Positions 32,880 to 44,690 of a DNA stretch of 64,000 nucleotides are shown piece after piece. How positions within the stretch are numbered: the first letter of the stretch is position 1; the number at the start of each line of letters is the position of its first letter. Made by a program: the position numbers and the translations under genes. The DNA comes from Clitoria ternatea (taxonomy: Eukaryota; Streptophyta; Magnoliopsida; Fabales; Fabaceae), in contig CM075670.1 in assembly GCA_037962975.1 (NCBI GenBank), positions 149,486,501 through 149,550,500 on the forward strand, in the 5' to 3' direction. The notes beneath the pieces were generated by a model. It was not told the origin of the DNA, did not search any database, and saw only the letters and a program-made list of their open reading frames with translations.

Positions 32880-33745
32880 CCGACTCAAAATGTTGAAATC
32901 CGACTCAAAATGACCAAATCCGAGTAGGATGACTCAGAAAGGACCAAATCCGAGTGGAATGACTCAGAATAGAGCTTTTCCGAGTGGAATATTCACTGTT
33001 GGAGCAGAATCCGAGTGGAAAGTTCCCTGTCAAAGCCATTCCGAGTGATAAATGGCTGACTCTATTGAAGGTTCAATGCTGAAAAGGAATAAGTCTCGGT
33101 TGGAGGTGATTCCGAGTGGAAGGTTCCCCGACTGCGTCCATTCCGAGTGAAAAAAGGGGACTGACTTTGAATAGATGTTGTCCAAAGCTATTCTCCGAGT
33201 GAAAGGATTGCTGATTGAAGTGAATCCGAGTGGGAGTTTTCTGATTGCAAATAATCCGAGTGAATAAATGCTGATTGAAACAAGTCTGAACTGTTTTTCT
33301 GTGCAAAACTGCCTCCGATTGGAAAACTCCCGAGTGGTCAAAACTGTTGTCCGAGCAGAAGAAGCCACTGAAAGAGCAACTGTTGAATAAGGAGGTTTCC
33401 GAGTGGTTTCATTCGGAGAAGATGGCATTCTCAAGCGGAACAAGGCATTTCCGAGTAGTGTCTTATTAAGCAAGGAAAAATCCGATCAGAAATGAATCAC
33501 ACTCGGGCAAACTCTTACAGTTTCACCCTAAGCCCGAGTGAGATGTCTCGAAGGAAGATTACCGAGTGAGTTGTGGCAGAAACCTATATTTCCGAGCAAA
33601 GCAAGGCTCGGACATGAGAAGAAATTCAATCACCCAGATTCCAGAGTCTTTCAAGTTCAAATTTCTGAGTGAAAGGTATATCCGAGTCCCTCTTCAGTCA
33701 GTTCCGAGCCATTTTTTAATACCGAGTGAAGCAATTCCGATTAAA
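32880..33745 (+). repeat. TCCGAGTGGAA word array in the solo LTR
   Basis: About 30 copies of CCGAGTG(G/A), almost all in the plus orientation. They are usually preceded by TT or AA and followed by GAA or AAA, so the full word TTCCGAGTGGAA is an imperfect palindrome. Spacing is 20-50 bp, irregular. Confidence 0.88.
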
Positions 33746-33754
33746 CAAAGGTCT

Positions 33755-33850
33755 TTCGCTCAAGCGACTCTGGTTACGCTCAAGCGAGTGGCATAATATT
33801 AGCTACTGGAATGTGCTCGCCCAAGCGAGATTAAACACGCTCAAGCGTGA
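33755..33850. repeat. CGCTCAAGCGAG words inside the solo LTR
   Basis: Four copies: CGCTCAAGCGA at 33757, CGCTCAAGCGAG at 33778, CGCCCAAGCGAG at 33810 and CGCTCAAGCGTG at 33839. It is the same word as in the surrounding but unrelated LTR at 32090-32630. Confidence 0.88.
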
Positions 33851-33904
33851 ATGGGAGCCGCTCGGATTATTTCCCATCTCCTTTGAACACCGACTCCATC
33901 CATG

Positions 33905-34112
33905 CACACCGGATCAACCTTCCATCCATTCACTCCAACACCGGATCAAATCCACACCGGATCAAACCCTCCATCAACATCGACTCCTTCCAATTCTTCA
34001 CAGCCAACACCGGATCACCACAACACCGGATCACCATAACATCGGATCAACCCCAACTCCAATTCAATACCGACTCCATCTAACTCTTCACAGCCACACC
34101 GGATCAATCAGC
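33905..34112 (+). repeat. ACACCGGATCA word cluster
   Basis: Eight to nine copies of CACCGGATCA or CATCGGATCA in 200 bp, alternating with CACCGACTCC/CATCGACTCC, all in one orientation. Confidence 0.85.
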
Positions 34113-34468
34113 AACACACTCCTCTCCACAACGTCCCTTCTCCTTTGAACAGCAAAGCAAAACCGTTCAACTCCACAACTCCTCAGCAAACCAACAATTG
34201 TCCAGTTCACTCTACACCGTCCTCTCAAGCCACAACACCGGCCTCACCAACACAACACCGTCCAACCTCCCAGCAAGCTGTCACTCGGTCTTGTGGAATT
34301 CCAGCACCTTTCTGCTCGGAATTTGTCCAGCTGAATAAATCCAAGCACCGAATTATTGGAAATATTAAAATAATGCAATTTGGGATAGTTGGAACTCACA
34401 TGCACCGAAAGTTTCTTCCACTTGCAATTTTAACACGTTTTCTTAGCTGGATTCATTCATTCATTCGC

Positions 34469-34478
34469 CTATAAAAGG
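34469..34478 (+). promoter_or_regulatory. TATA box of the solo LTR
   Basis: CTATAAAAGG, followed 30-60 bp later by a pyrimidine-rich leader (CTTTTCTTTTCTC). It divides U3 from R. Confidence 0.65.
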
Positions 34479-35587
34479 GAGAGCAACACAGCGTCAAAAT
34501 CCATCAATTCCATAAGCTTCAATTCCTTTTCTTTTCTCTATTTTCTCTTTCATTCTTTTGTTTTCTTCTTCCGCCTTCTCTTTTCTTTCTTTCTTTCTTT
34601 TTCAAATTTTTCCTTTGTTCCTTTTTCTTTCTTTTTCATTTTCTTTCTCTTTTTTATTTTCTTTATTTTATTTTAAGAGTTGTGAAGGCTGTAAAAGTGA
34701 GTATTTAAATTTGTAATTAGTGGAGAAATATTGCATCAAGGAAATACAGTGGTAAATTATTCTAAGCTTTTGGAGAAACCCGTAAGTCTTCATTTTTACC
34801 ATGTCTTGTATGTTTTATTTTCCCATTATTTATATGAATTTGAATTATTTCATGAGTAGCTAAATTAATTATCTTGGGATGAAAGGGGTTTGATAATATT
34901 TTATTTTAATGTTATTTTGACTTGGAATTAAATAAATTTCTATTTTCTATTTAGTTCAATTATGCTCAATGCTTTTAGTGATTCCTAACAAGAACCTAAA
35001 TGATAAAACTGTATACTTGCGGGTATATTGGTAAGTTTAGGTAATAAATAGAATCGAGAGATTTATTTTTACCGGAAAGCTTTGAACTAAACCTAAGATT
35101 TTTGAGATGCTTTTTGTGACCTCGGTAAAACCGTGAAAGTAATCAAAATTCTTTTGAGGAAATAAAAGGGATTTTCATAAAATGATAATGGGCCTTTCTG
35201 AGGATTAAGCAGCGCTTTCCATAGGTTAGGTACATTAATAGGATTCCGAGAGGAACATATTAATTAGCTTTTGGAAAATTCACCTTGGAAAACTTAATTC
35301 GATTCTTATTTATGAAAAGTTAAAATTCATTAACATAAAATAGAGTCTTGATCCCCCGAAATCCCAAGATACTCTCAACTCTGATTTTTAAGTGTCAAGT
35401 AAATTTTATTTTTGTATTTATTCATATTCTGTGCAACTTAATTTTGTGCTTTATTTTATAAAAACCTGAAAAACCAATTGTGTGGATAATTAAATTTCAA
35501 TATGCTGGTACTTTGAACACAGTCCCTGTGGAGAACGATAATCTTTTATATTACGCGACATAACCCGTGCGCTTGCGGGCCCTGTCA

Positions 35588-35592
35588 AAATA
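35588..35592. repeat. Target site duplication AAATA, right
   Basis: Matches 32632-32636. Confidence 0.9.
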
Positions 35593-36464
35593 CTGTAAAA
35601 CGTGAAAATTGAACAACACAACCTATCAAAACTCAACTCAAGCCAATTTACCTCAATTCATCAATTCATAATCGTCATATTAGCCATTCAAAACTTGTTC
35701 CAAAGGAGTATGCTCATAAATTTGCATTACAATTCATTAAATATATATAATAATCAACCCATTATCACCTCTACTTCACAATACTAATGCATAAATATGA
35801 TTCTTCATTCATCCATCAAAAGTAGGGAAAGTTTTCATCATAAGTTCATCCTTCATACATTCATAGGGTCATAAATGAAACACAAGGATTTCATTTTCCT
35901 CCATGACCCCTAAAATTTCTATCATATATATTATCATCCACACAAATGTCTTCCTCAAGTCATAAACATACACATATGCAGAATGCAATATATAATACAA
36001 GATTCAAGTGAAATTCATAAACTCAAAATAATCGCCGACCAAGGAATTCTTTACCAAAATGGACTTCCATCACACCACTTCTCCACACAATAGCTCCATG
36101 TGCAGCCTTACAACATAAGAGTTAAAAAGATATACCACATGGAGAGTGAGTATACTTTCTCAATGATGAAAAATCCAACAATTATGATAATATATGCATG
36201 AATGCAACAAAAACATCCCCTCCTCAAGAGGAGTTCATCCAACACCAAATCATTCATTTATCATTTCCACTTAATGCATATATCCATCAAATTTGTCAAG
36301 GTCACATCTACCAATATCACAATCATAGTTAGTAATTTAAAGAAAGGGTTCCACCTACTCCTCACATAACCTCACCAACAGGGTATCACTTTATGCCATG
36401 CTTCTATGGCTAATGCACATGCTAGTGTTTAGGATGCATATGCACGGATCCGATTTACATTTCC

Positions 36465-36770
36465 ACGGGTGATCGCAACCACCATAATCATTCATTCATA
36501 TTCATGGGTTTCCTACCTCGCAAGGGGTACTCCCTCTAGTAGCCTCACAAGGTGCTTTCTCGTGATCGCAACCACGTTCAACATTTCATAAAGGTTTCCT
36601 GCCTCGCAAGGGGTACTCCCGCCTCATGATCGCAACCATGGGCACTCAATCTCAATGTTCCCGCAGGGCCTTTCATTTCAAACACCAGGTGATCACAACC
36701 ACCGGTCCAATAATCACAGGAACTCGCAAGCCCTTTTTATATTTCCAACGTCAAGTGATCGCAACCACTT
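36465..36770. repeat. GTGATCGCAACCAC word cluster
   Basis: Five copies of (A/G)TGATC(G/A)CAACCA(C/T) (about 36469, 36560, 36627, 36689, 36755), alternating with CTCGCAAGGGGTACTCCC. It lies in the part of the minus-strand LTR that is equivalent to about 24600-25000 in the forward copy, which lacks this word. Confidence 0.8.
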
Positions 36771-37983
36771 ATCAACATCATCGTGATATGCATGCTATGC
36801 CATGTATGCAATGCTCATGCATGCCTCAACCTCATTAGGATTATCTCACCCTCTCATCTAGGGTACATTCATACTCAACCATACTATTATCCACAAATTC
36901 ATACATAAACATCAATCCTTATATCTAGGAACCATTCCAACCAAAGATTTTAGATGCTCATCATGTCATATCTGGAATCAATAGTACATCATCACATAAT
37001 ATGCCATTCATAGCCCCATTTAGGCTTCATCATATAAATAATCATTTCAAAACACCAAACACAATTCTCATTACATACACATGGTATCACATTTATCAAA
37101 GAAAACATGCCATATTACATTAATACATACATTATCATCACGATTCTCATGCATTTAGAAAATACACCCCTCTTCTACCTTAAGAGAAGTAAATTTCCAG
37201 GTTTGATGTTCCCGCTTCACCCGCGTTATCAAGTCCTACACCAACCATTATAAGACCACATCAATTATTCATTCAAAGGCCATTTCAATATTACATATAC
37301 ATATCTATGTACACATGATTTTCCTCATGTAGAAGTATTCATGAATTTTATTTGGTTACCTATTTAGGCTTCAGGAATTCCTTCCCTTAAATTGAAACCC
37401 ATTATTATCAAGGGCTACAACCTAATTAATTAGGTCACCATTTTATATAAATTTTCCCACCAACACCTTGGTGAGCTTCCCATTCATTGTGACTTTTAAT
37501 CGACATTATAAATCATCATTAAATGCTTCCATCTCATCATTTATAACACTTCCCTCATTAATAAAGGTTAACCCCATCTACATTACACATTTCCCCCAAA
37601 TCCAAAGTTAGGGTTCCCACCAAACCACCAACTTTCATAAATACTCATTAACTTCCATCTTCTCCCCACCATAATTGCAACTACCTCATTAATACCCTCT
37701 TTAAAGCTTGCATTTATAACACCCACTTTAGGGCTTATGCATTTAATGCCCCCATTCATTACCCACAAGCATTTAACACACCTCCAAGTCACAACACTCT
37801 ATCCTCTAGGTTCCAAGCATAAAGGAAGTGATAAAGAGCTTACCTTGCTACAAAATGAAAATGGAATTCAAAAGGGAAGATGAGGATGACGAAAATGAAG
37901 AGGAGAAAGGGAGGAGCTTCAAGCCACAATGTCCTCCTTCAAGGTTGGAGAAAACGAAAATGGGAGAGAAGAATAGGCAAACC

Positions 37984-38268
37984 AAGAAGAAGAAGAAGAA
38001 GAAGAAGAAGAAGAAGAAGAAGAAGAAGAAGAAGAAGAAGAAGAAGAAGAAGAAGAAGAAGAAGAAGAAGAAGAAGAAGAAGAAGAAGAAGAAGAAGAAG
38101 AAGAAGAAGAAGAAGAAGAAGAAGAAGAAGAAGAAGAAGAAGAAGAAGAAGAAGAAGAAGAAGAAGAAGAAGAAGAAGAAGAAGAAGAAGAAGAAGAAGA
38201 AGAAGAAGAAGAAGAAGAAGAAGAAGAAGAAGAAGAAGAAGAAGAAGAAGAAGAAGAAGAAGAAGACG

Positions 38269-38298
<30 letters not shown>
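37984..38298. repeat. (GAA)n microsatellite, about 105 units
   Basis: 315 bp of AAG/GAA with a single visible interruption (GACGAA near 38266). Read in three frames it gives spurious poly-Lys, poly-Arg and poly-Ser ORFs. It sits in the leader-like part of the minus-strand LTR, where the forward copy has only short TTC runs. Confidence 0.97.
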
Positions 38299-38299
<1 letters not shown>

Positions 38300-38668
38300 G
38301 AGGAAGGAGTAGGGAAAAAGAATTAAAATTGATGCCTTCATTAAAATTTCTCTGTTTTTAGATAAACAGGCTCATCGTTCAGGTTCAATACATATTCTAA
38401 AAATTATTTCGAATATGTATTCGGATTCCCAATAACATTATCTACAGTCCTGACCAACGGCATCTCAATCGGAGATACTTGGTCCGACACCTATATTTTA
38501 TCCGGGCCAGTTTTCAACTTATCTGGTCACAATAATTCATTAACAGTCTCCGAAAATCTTATTTAAATTATATCTAGCATTTTGGGATATTAATTAGCCC
38601 ACATTTAATTATTTAATATTTTATTTTCTTAATTTAACTTTCTATTTTTAAAAATTTGGGGTGTTACA

Positions 38669-38889
38669 AAGGCACTGTAGACAATGTTGTCACATCTACC
38701 CTCAAGACCTATACCTGTAACCAACCCTCTTCTCAGTCTAACCCATCTGATGATGTTGCTTCTAACCAAACCTCACATATACCCACATGTATGTTCCCAC
38801 CCATGAAACAATCCTTCCAAGACAAAATACCTATGCCAACCAATGCCCAGCATAATCATTGCCTAAGAAAATCTAAAGTTCCTTCATAG
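38669..38889 (+). pseudogene. LINE ORF1, C-terminal part
   Basis: The continuation of ORF1 right of the LTR insertion. It is Ser/Thr/Asn/Pro-rich, without a domain, ending TAG at 38887. 38890-39274 is degenerate and leads to ORF2. Confidence 0.55.
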
Positions 38890-39274
38890 AAAAAAAACAC
38901 CCATCTACCAAACTACTTCTTACCTAACTAGAAACCCCCACCATATCCTATCTTCTTCTCACGCCCTTGGTTCTTTGGCAAATGAAGCTAAATCTCACCC
39001 GCCATATCATGTGGAGTTGCTAGAGGATACTCTTCCCTTATTCCTTATTAAATCAATTCCCTCACCTGTGAAAACCTCTTAAGTCAAGGTATTTAGGAGG
39101 TGTTAACTCTTAAAAGAGGATGACAAGAGTATCAAAACCCCTCATTTATAAAGAAGGGACTGCTCCAGATCATATATTCTATCAAGTTCTCCACCTGAAC
39201 CAATATGGATCAAACATCAGCTCTTTCCCATCTGAGGCCAAAGAGGCAGGCCAAATCAAAGCCCCAAGCCTACC

Positions 39275-39715
39275 ATGAAACTGTTAAGTTGGAACCGTTA
39301 CGAGATAGCTTCTCCCATGACAGTAAGGGAACTTAAATCCCTCAAGAAGAAGTTCAAGCTATCTCTGCTTTTTATCATGGAAATAAAAGCTAAGTCTGAT
39401 CATGTGGAGCGCATCAAAAATCTTTTGGGGTTTAATTCTTGTTTTATTATAAATGTTAATGGCCTTTCTGGTGGTCTAGCTCTAATGTGGGACTCTAATT
39501 TGGATGTTGATATTAAGATGTTTAGTCCTAATCTCATTCACACCTATGTGTCTTTTGGTGCGTCAGGTATTAAAATGAATTATTCTTTTGTGTATGCACC
39601 TCTTAATTTTTTTGATCAAAAACAATTTTAACAGGTCCTCAAATAAATTTATGTTCCTAATGATATTGGGTGGTATGTGTTTGGAGACTTTAATTAATGT
39701 TTGCAGCTTTTGATA
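39275..39715 (+). pseudogene. LINE ORF2 endonuclease, first part
   Basis: Starts MKLLSWN, the N-terminal motif of apurinic-type LINE endonucleases (LSWNxR). The next conserved block, GGLALMW, is near 39467. A TAA at 39629 and the GDFN motif near 39686 follow. The frame is cut by the solo LTR at 39721. Confidence 0.8.
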
Positions 39716-39720
39716 AAGAC
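39716..39720. repeat. Target site duplication AAGAC, left
   Basis: AAGAC before TGTTAAGGAA and again at 40994-40998. Confidence 0.92.
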
Positions 39721-40993
39721 TGTTAAGGAATCCCTAATGCATAGGCAGTGGAAATACAAGGATTCTCATTGGTCTTGTAAATCACGTGTTTCAAAATAAT
39801 AGTAGACAAATAAAACGATTAATTAATTACCTCTTGATGCACAAAATCATGACTTTGAAGCAATAGTAGCTTCGCCCTTAAGGAGTCTACACGAGCACTC
39901 CCACCAAATTCCACACGTTCGAATGCTAGTTTGTTGGAGCGCAGCCTCCGTAACATTTACGGAATGTTTATGTAACACAAGAGTGCGGTTGATGAGCATC
40001 TCATGCTCTATGTATAAGTTTAGGTCTTTCCTAATGAACATTATTTAGTGAATGGGCCCTTTACTCAATTTAAATGAGTTAGGCCAGATAGTTTTAATTT
40101 TAGTCAAACTAAAATAAAAACTATCCTTTAGTGGGCTTACTCTATGCGTGTGACCCTATAGGAAATATATTTTGTTGATATTAAATATAAATATTTTATA
40201 TTTAATAAAATATAATGAGCGACATCTAGCAATACATCATTATCCAAATATAACTATCAAAATAACCTATAAGTGATAAACTTTATATGTTTGGCCCCTT
40301 TGTCAAGATATCTAATTAGGCCCAAGCCATGGTCGTCGTCATCCTTGTATAGTCCAATTCATTTTATTTGATACAAGAGTAAACTTTTATTAAATAAATA
40401 TCCAATATTTATTTTCCTAGCATAGCCATGCATTTTCTTAAGTTTCACTCTATCAAGTGGCCCATAGATATCACTCATGTCACATAAGAGAGACAAATCT
40501 TATCTACATCACCTATATCCTTCTACATGATTTGTTCACTACCTAATTACAACCTTTATGATCACCTTGTTATAGATGGAGTTTAATTCTATTAAAACAA
40601 CAAACTCCTCATGTAGGAATCATAGTGACTTCAAGTCGAAGGACTACATTTACCAATATCACATTGAGAACCGTTTATGACATTCATGTAACGATCCATG
40701 CAACGTTCTCATGGTGGGTCCATCCAGTACACCATTACTCTTAATGTGTACCCGTGTGAAGACTTGATATCGTCCATATCCATGATCTGTGAGATTGGAT
40801 CATCAATATACTCACACACTAGTCTTAATGTATTTACATGTCCCCATATAAAGACTTGACTAGGGACATTTTAGAAATAATTCTCATATAACTTACTATT
40901 CCAAGGACTAATAAAGGCTGTTAAACTATTTAAATAAAATGTCTTATTCAAAATGATGTGTTCTATATAGGCTCTTAGTGTATATTTCCAACA
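39721..40993. mobile_element. Solo LTR, 1,273 bp, probably Copia type
   Basis: Starts TGTTAAGGAATCCC, ends TATATTTCCAACA, and is flanked by AAGAC on both sides. It contains no coding domain. Length and ends suit a Ty1/copia LTR, but the superfamily is inferred. Orientation is undetermined. Confidence 0.85.
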
Positions 40994-40998
40994 AAGAC
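40994..40998. repeat. Target site duplication AAGAC, right
   Basis: Matches 39716-39720. Confidence 0.92.
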
Positions 40999-41880
40999 AA
41001 CCATATCCCTCCTATTCAAAGTAGGATGGTCTTTTTTAGGGACCTCATTAGTGGCCTTAATCTCATTGGTATTCCCATAAAAGGATGTAGGTATACCTGG
41101 ATAAGTAATCCCTGAAATGGTAAAGTCATAAAAGAAAAAATTGATAGAGTCTTTGCTAATACCCAGACTCTAGAATTGTTCCCCCACAGTTTATATACAG
41201 CCTTTACACCTACCTCGTCTAACCATTCCCCATTGCTCTTAGACCTCAATCCTGATGGATTGAGTACTTTTTATTTCAAGTTTAAGGCATTCTGGTATGA
41301 ACACCTAGAATGTAAAAATATCATTCAACTGGGCTAGAATAAGGTTGATCGAAAGGAGGACCCTTGGGAATAATTGTTGGAACAAAATATGCAATGTAAT
41401 AGGACTTTACAGCAGTGGAACAAGGAAACTTTTGAAAATTATGATATTGAAATTGCCAGACTTCAAAAGAAGCTTGAACATCTTATAAATGGGATATAGG
41501 AGTTATAATCAGAATCAAGCCTCAGATATTCAGCATCAGATTGACCAGATAAGGGAGAGGGAAGAGATTTATTGGTTCTAAAGATCAAGGGTACATTGGC
41601 TGAAATGGGGAGATGTAAATACCAGATTTTTCCATGCAACCACCATTCAAAGAAGGGCCAGGAACCGAATTACTAGATTACAAGATGAGAATAACAACTA
41701 GGTGGAAGGTCAAACTAAGGTTTTAAATATAGTTACTAGATATTTCTAGCAGACATACAAGGCAGAGCCAACTCATAATCTCAGTATGTGTCTTGAAGTC
41801 ATCCCTAAATTGGTCTCCCAAGCCATGAATGATTGCTTACATGCTTCTATATCGAATTTTAAGATTGAAAAGGCTGTCAA
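40999..41880 (+). pseudogene. LINE ORF2, endonuclease C-terminus and linker
   Basis: Readable blocks include the SSNHSPLLL-like stretch near 41215 (the endonuclease SDH position, altered) and the linker with WLKWGDVNTRFFH near 41599-41636. Several stops and frameshifts. Confidence 0.65.
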
Positions 41881-43121
41881 ATCTATCCCTCCTCTAAAAA
41901 CCCCTGGTCCTGATGGACTTAATAGGCTTTTCAACCATAAAAATTGGGACATTGTTAAAAATTAGGTGTGCTAAATAGTCAAATACTTCTTTGATTCAGG
42001 TCATCTCCCTCCAGCAGCCAACCCAACCTTGATAACTTTGGTTCCTAAAATTCCTAACTCGGAAAAGGTAACGCAATTCAAACCCATAAGCTGTTGCAAT
42101 TTTGTCACCAAATTGATATCCAAAATTATTCAAACCAAACTAAGACCTTTCCTTCCAGCCCTCATCTCTCAAAATCAAACTGCTTTCATTAGAGGAAGAC
42201 AAATCCAAGACAATCTCATTATAGGATAAGAGGTTTTTCACTCTTAAAAGTAGGAATGTTTTTTCAAGAAACCACGTGGCTATTAAGTTAGATATGAGCA
42301 AAGTGTATGACCGTCTTAATTGGGATTTTTTAGAACAAATTCTCCTCTTCTTTGGGTTCAATTTTATGTGGGTTTTTCTTGTTATTTCCCTTGTTACCTC
42401 TATTTTATATTATGTTAGTTTAAGCAGTTCTAGAAGTACTTTGTTTCGTCCCCAAAGAAGGCTCAGGCAAGGGGATCCCATATCTCCTTACTTGTTTATT
42501 TTAAGGGCAGAGGCTTTATCTTATCTCCTATTTAGGAATATGTAGGAAGGTTCCATCTCAGGTATGCTTTTAGCTCCTTGTTGTTCTAAGATAACTCACC
42601 TATTTTTTATAGATGATGTTATCATCCTAGCTGAAGCCAAGGAATCAGAAACTTATGCCCTTTTGAAAGTTTTGAATGCCTACACCTAGGCCTCGAGTCA
42701 AAAGATCAATCTATTAAAATCGGGGGTTATTTTTTACAAGAAGGTCCCCCCTAATATCCATGCTCATATTCTATTCATCCTTCATATAGATCAATGGAAT
42801 GAAGCTGGGAATTATTTAGGGATGCCAATTGATTGGGGTAGGTTAAAGAGTAAAACTTTGTCATGGATCAAGCAGAAAATCATGTCTAGAGTGAAAGGAC
42901 GGAAGGAGTCTTTTCTTAACCAAGCAAGAAAAGAAGTCCTACTTAAAGTAGTTCTTCAGGAAATACCCTTTTACGCAATGTCGATTGTGAGATTCCCCAA
43001 GAGTCTAATCAAAAACATTAACTCAATAATTTCTAACTTCTGGTGGGCTAGAAACAAGAATTAGAAGGGGGCACACTAGAAAAGCTGGAAATCCCTCTCA
43101 ATCAACAAACACTCAGGTGGC
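41881..43121 (+). pseudogene. LINE ORF2 reverse transcriptase, broken
   Basis: PLKTPGPDGLN near 41894, LVPKIPNSEKVTQFKPIS near 42040, QTAFIRGRQIQDN near 42177, RQGDPISPYLF near 42465, and the catalytic FIDDVI near 42610 (FADD in most plant L1). Blocks lie in more than one frame, with stops between. Confidence 0.85.
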
Positions 43122-44099
43122 ATGGGGTTCAAGGAAATGCAAGACTTAAATTCTGCTTACTTGGCCAAGCATGCTTGGGGGGTCATAAAAAATCCTGATG
43201 ACCTGTGGGCTTGTGTACTAAAAGGTAAATATTTTCCTAAAAAGTCATTCCTAGATCAACAAAAGCGAAGAAATAGTTCTTGGGTCTGGCACAGTTTGTT
43301 ACAAGGAAGAGATATTATCTTGAAGTATGGCCATTGGACTGTTGGGAATGTAAAGCAAGTATTAATGTTTAATCATAGGTGGATATGGAATGGGGACATG
43401 TGTTTTCCTATCCAGAATCAAGATGCAGGGTTGGATGTTAAACTAGATTCCTTAATTAATCAAGTTTCTTGGACCTGGGATTTATCTAAGATTAGGCAGA
43501 CCCTTCCCTAACAGTTCTAGTTGCACACTCTCTTGACTACTATCAGATTATGTGATAGGGAAGATAACTTAAGATGGCCCTATTCCACAGACGGGGAGTA
43601 CTTTATAAAATCTAGATATAGGATCATCAAAAAATATGCTAATATGGATGAGTCTAAACCTTCTTCTTCTTTTCAGCTTACTAAGGATGTGTGGAAGAAT
43701 ATATGGGAAGTTACGGTACCTAACAAGATTCAAGTCTTCATTTCGAAAATGGTTCACAACCTTCTTCCTGTTAAGCAAAACTTATGGAAAAAAAGGGTTC
43801 TTTTGGAGTCCTTATGTCTGATATGTTTAGAAAAGGAAGAAATCATTAAGCATGTTTTCCTCCTTTGCCACTGGATTACTCCAGTGTGGTTTGGAGCAAA
43901 CATCCAATTCCATCCTAGGGATGAACAGATATCATCTATTTCTCAATGGATTGACCAAAAAATTCTTATGTTTTCTAGTAACAACAGTGATAGCCAATTC
44001 CTCATTGCAAAATTCCTTGTAACTCTATGGAATATATGGAAAGCTAGAAACAAGTTTGTTTCACAGGAATCACAACCACACCCTAATCTAATTTTATAG
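43122..44099 (+). pseudogene. LINE ORF2 C-terminal region with zf-RVT
   Basis: Two open blocks (43122-43511 and 43521-44099) encode the conserved LINE region GGMGFKEMQDLNSAYLAKH and then the zf-RVT zinc-binding domain. The latter has CLICLEKEEIIKHVFLLC: two Cys, a His and a Cys. Confidence 0.85.
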
Positions 44100-44189
44100 A
44101 AAATACAAAAGAATGTCTTTGAATTTTACATGGCAAACATGAATTCCCAGCATAGCATATCTAACATACCTCCCTAGATTATTCCTTCA

Positions 44190-44690
44190 ACTTGGAGACC
44201 CCCACCCCCAGGTCAAATCAAGCTTAAATCGGATGCGTCTTGGAGTGATCCTTCTCAGAGAGCATATTCAGGTATTGTTGCCAGAGATCATAAGGTGACT
44301 TGGCCTGTGGGCAATCGTCTTCCTTTTAGGCTTCGAACATCCTCCATGTGGAAGCCTTGGCTTTGAGATAAGCAATTATTCTCACCTGAAATCTCAAATG
44401 GGATGGGGTTATTCTGGAATCTGATAACCTAAGTCTCATTAAAGCATGTAAGGGGAGAGAAAAATTAGGGAAATCGAAGGCATAGTGCAAGATATTACCT
44501 GTTTGAAGCAAGCGTTCACTTCATATGGATTCACCTAGGTTAAACGAGTCTCTAATGGAGCAAATCATTCTGTAGCCAAGTTGGCCATGGAGAATACTCT
44601 CGGTAGCTTCTGGTGGCTCTCACCGCCCTGGTCATTGAGAAGAGTTTGGTGGAAGATAAACGAAGGATCCCACCCCCCTAATGCAAGAAT
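44190..44690 (+). pseudogene. LINE ORF2 RNase H remnant
   Basis: IKLKSDASWSD with the first catalytic Asp is near 44220, followed by the YSGIVARDH block. The rest is frameshifted. RNase H at the ORF2 end is typical of a plant L1 subgroup. Confidence 0.7.

Larger units (their letters stand above)
32637..35587 (+). mobile_element. Solo LTR (2,951 bp) carrying TTCCGAGTGGAA words
   Basis: Starts TGATAAGTGC, ends GGGCCCTGTCA and is flanked by AAATA, with no gag or pol inside; these are the marks of a solo LTR left by recombination. The end GTGCGCTTGCGGG resembles the ends of Athila-type LTRs. U3 (32860-34110) is filled with CCGAGTG words, then CGCTCAAGCGAG words, then CACCGGATCA words. A TATA box follows at 34469. 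Related sequence is at 57640-58450; the block GGGGACTGACTTTGAATAGA is shared. Confidence 0.88.
31747..38668 (-). mobile_element. Long LTR (minus strand), relative of the 8464-26264 LTR, split by a solo LTR
   Basis: Read on the minus strand it begins TGTAACACCCCAAATTTT (38668) and ends GGGGCGTCTCA (31747). Removing the nested 32637-35587 insert leaves about 4.0 kb and no coding domain, so it is a solo LTR or long-arm derivative. Its first kilobase aligns with 8464-9500, sharing the TCTCCGATTGAGAT block and the leader with AACCCTAACT near 37610 and 9305. An alternative reading, two unrelated LTR pieces abutting, cannot be excluded because the 31747-32636 part shows little similarity to the end of the forward copy. 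Confidence 0.65.

Noticed and set aside
31747..35587. A single solo LTR from TGAGACGCCCC to CCCTGTCA
   Set aside because: The flanks of that interval do not match each other. The AAATA duplication at 32632 and 35588 fits a shorter inner LTR much better.
37828..38341. Long ORFs of poly-Lys, poly-Arg and poly-Ser
   Set aside because: They are readings of the (GAA)n microsatellite in different frames, without any other coding signal.
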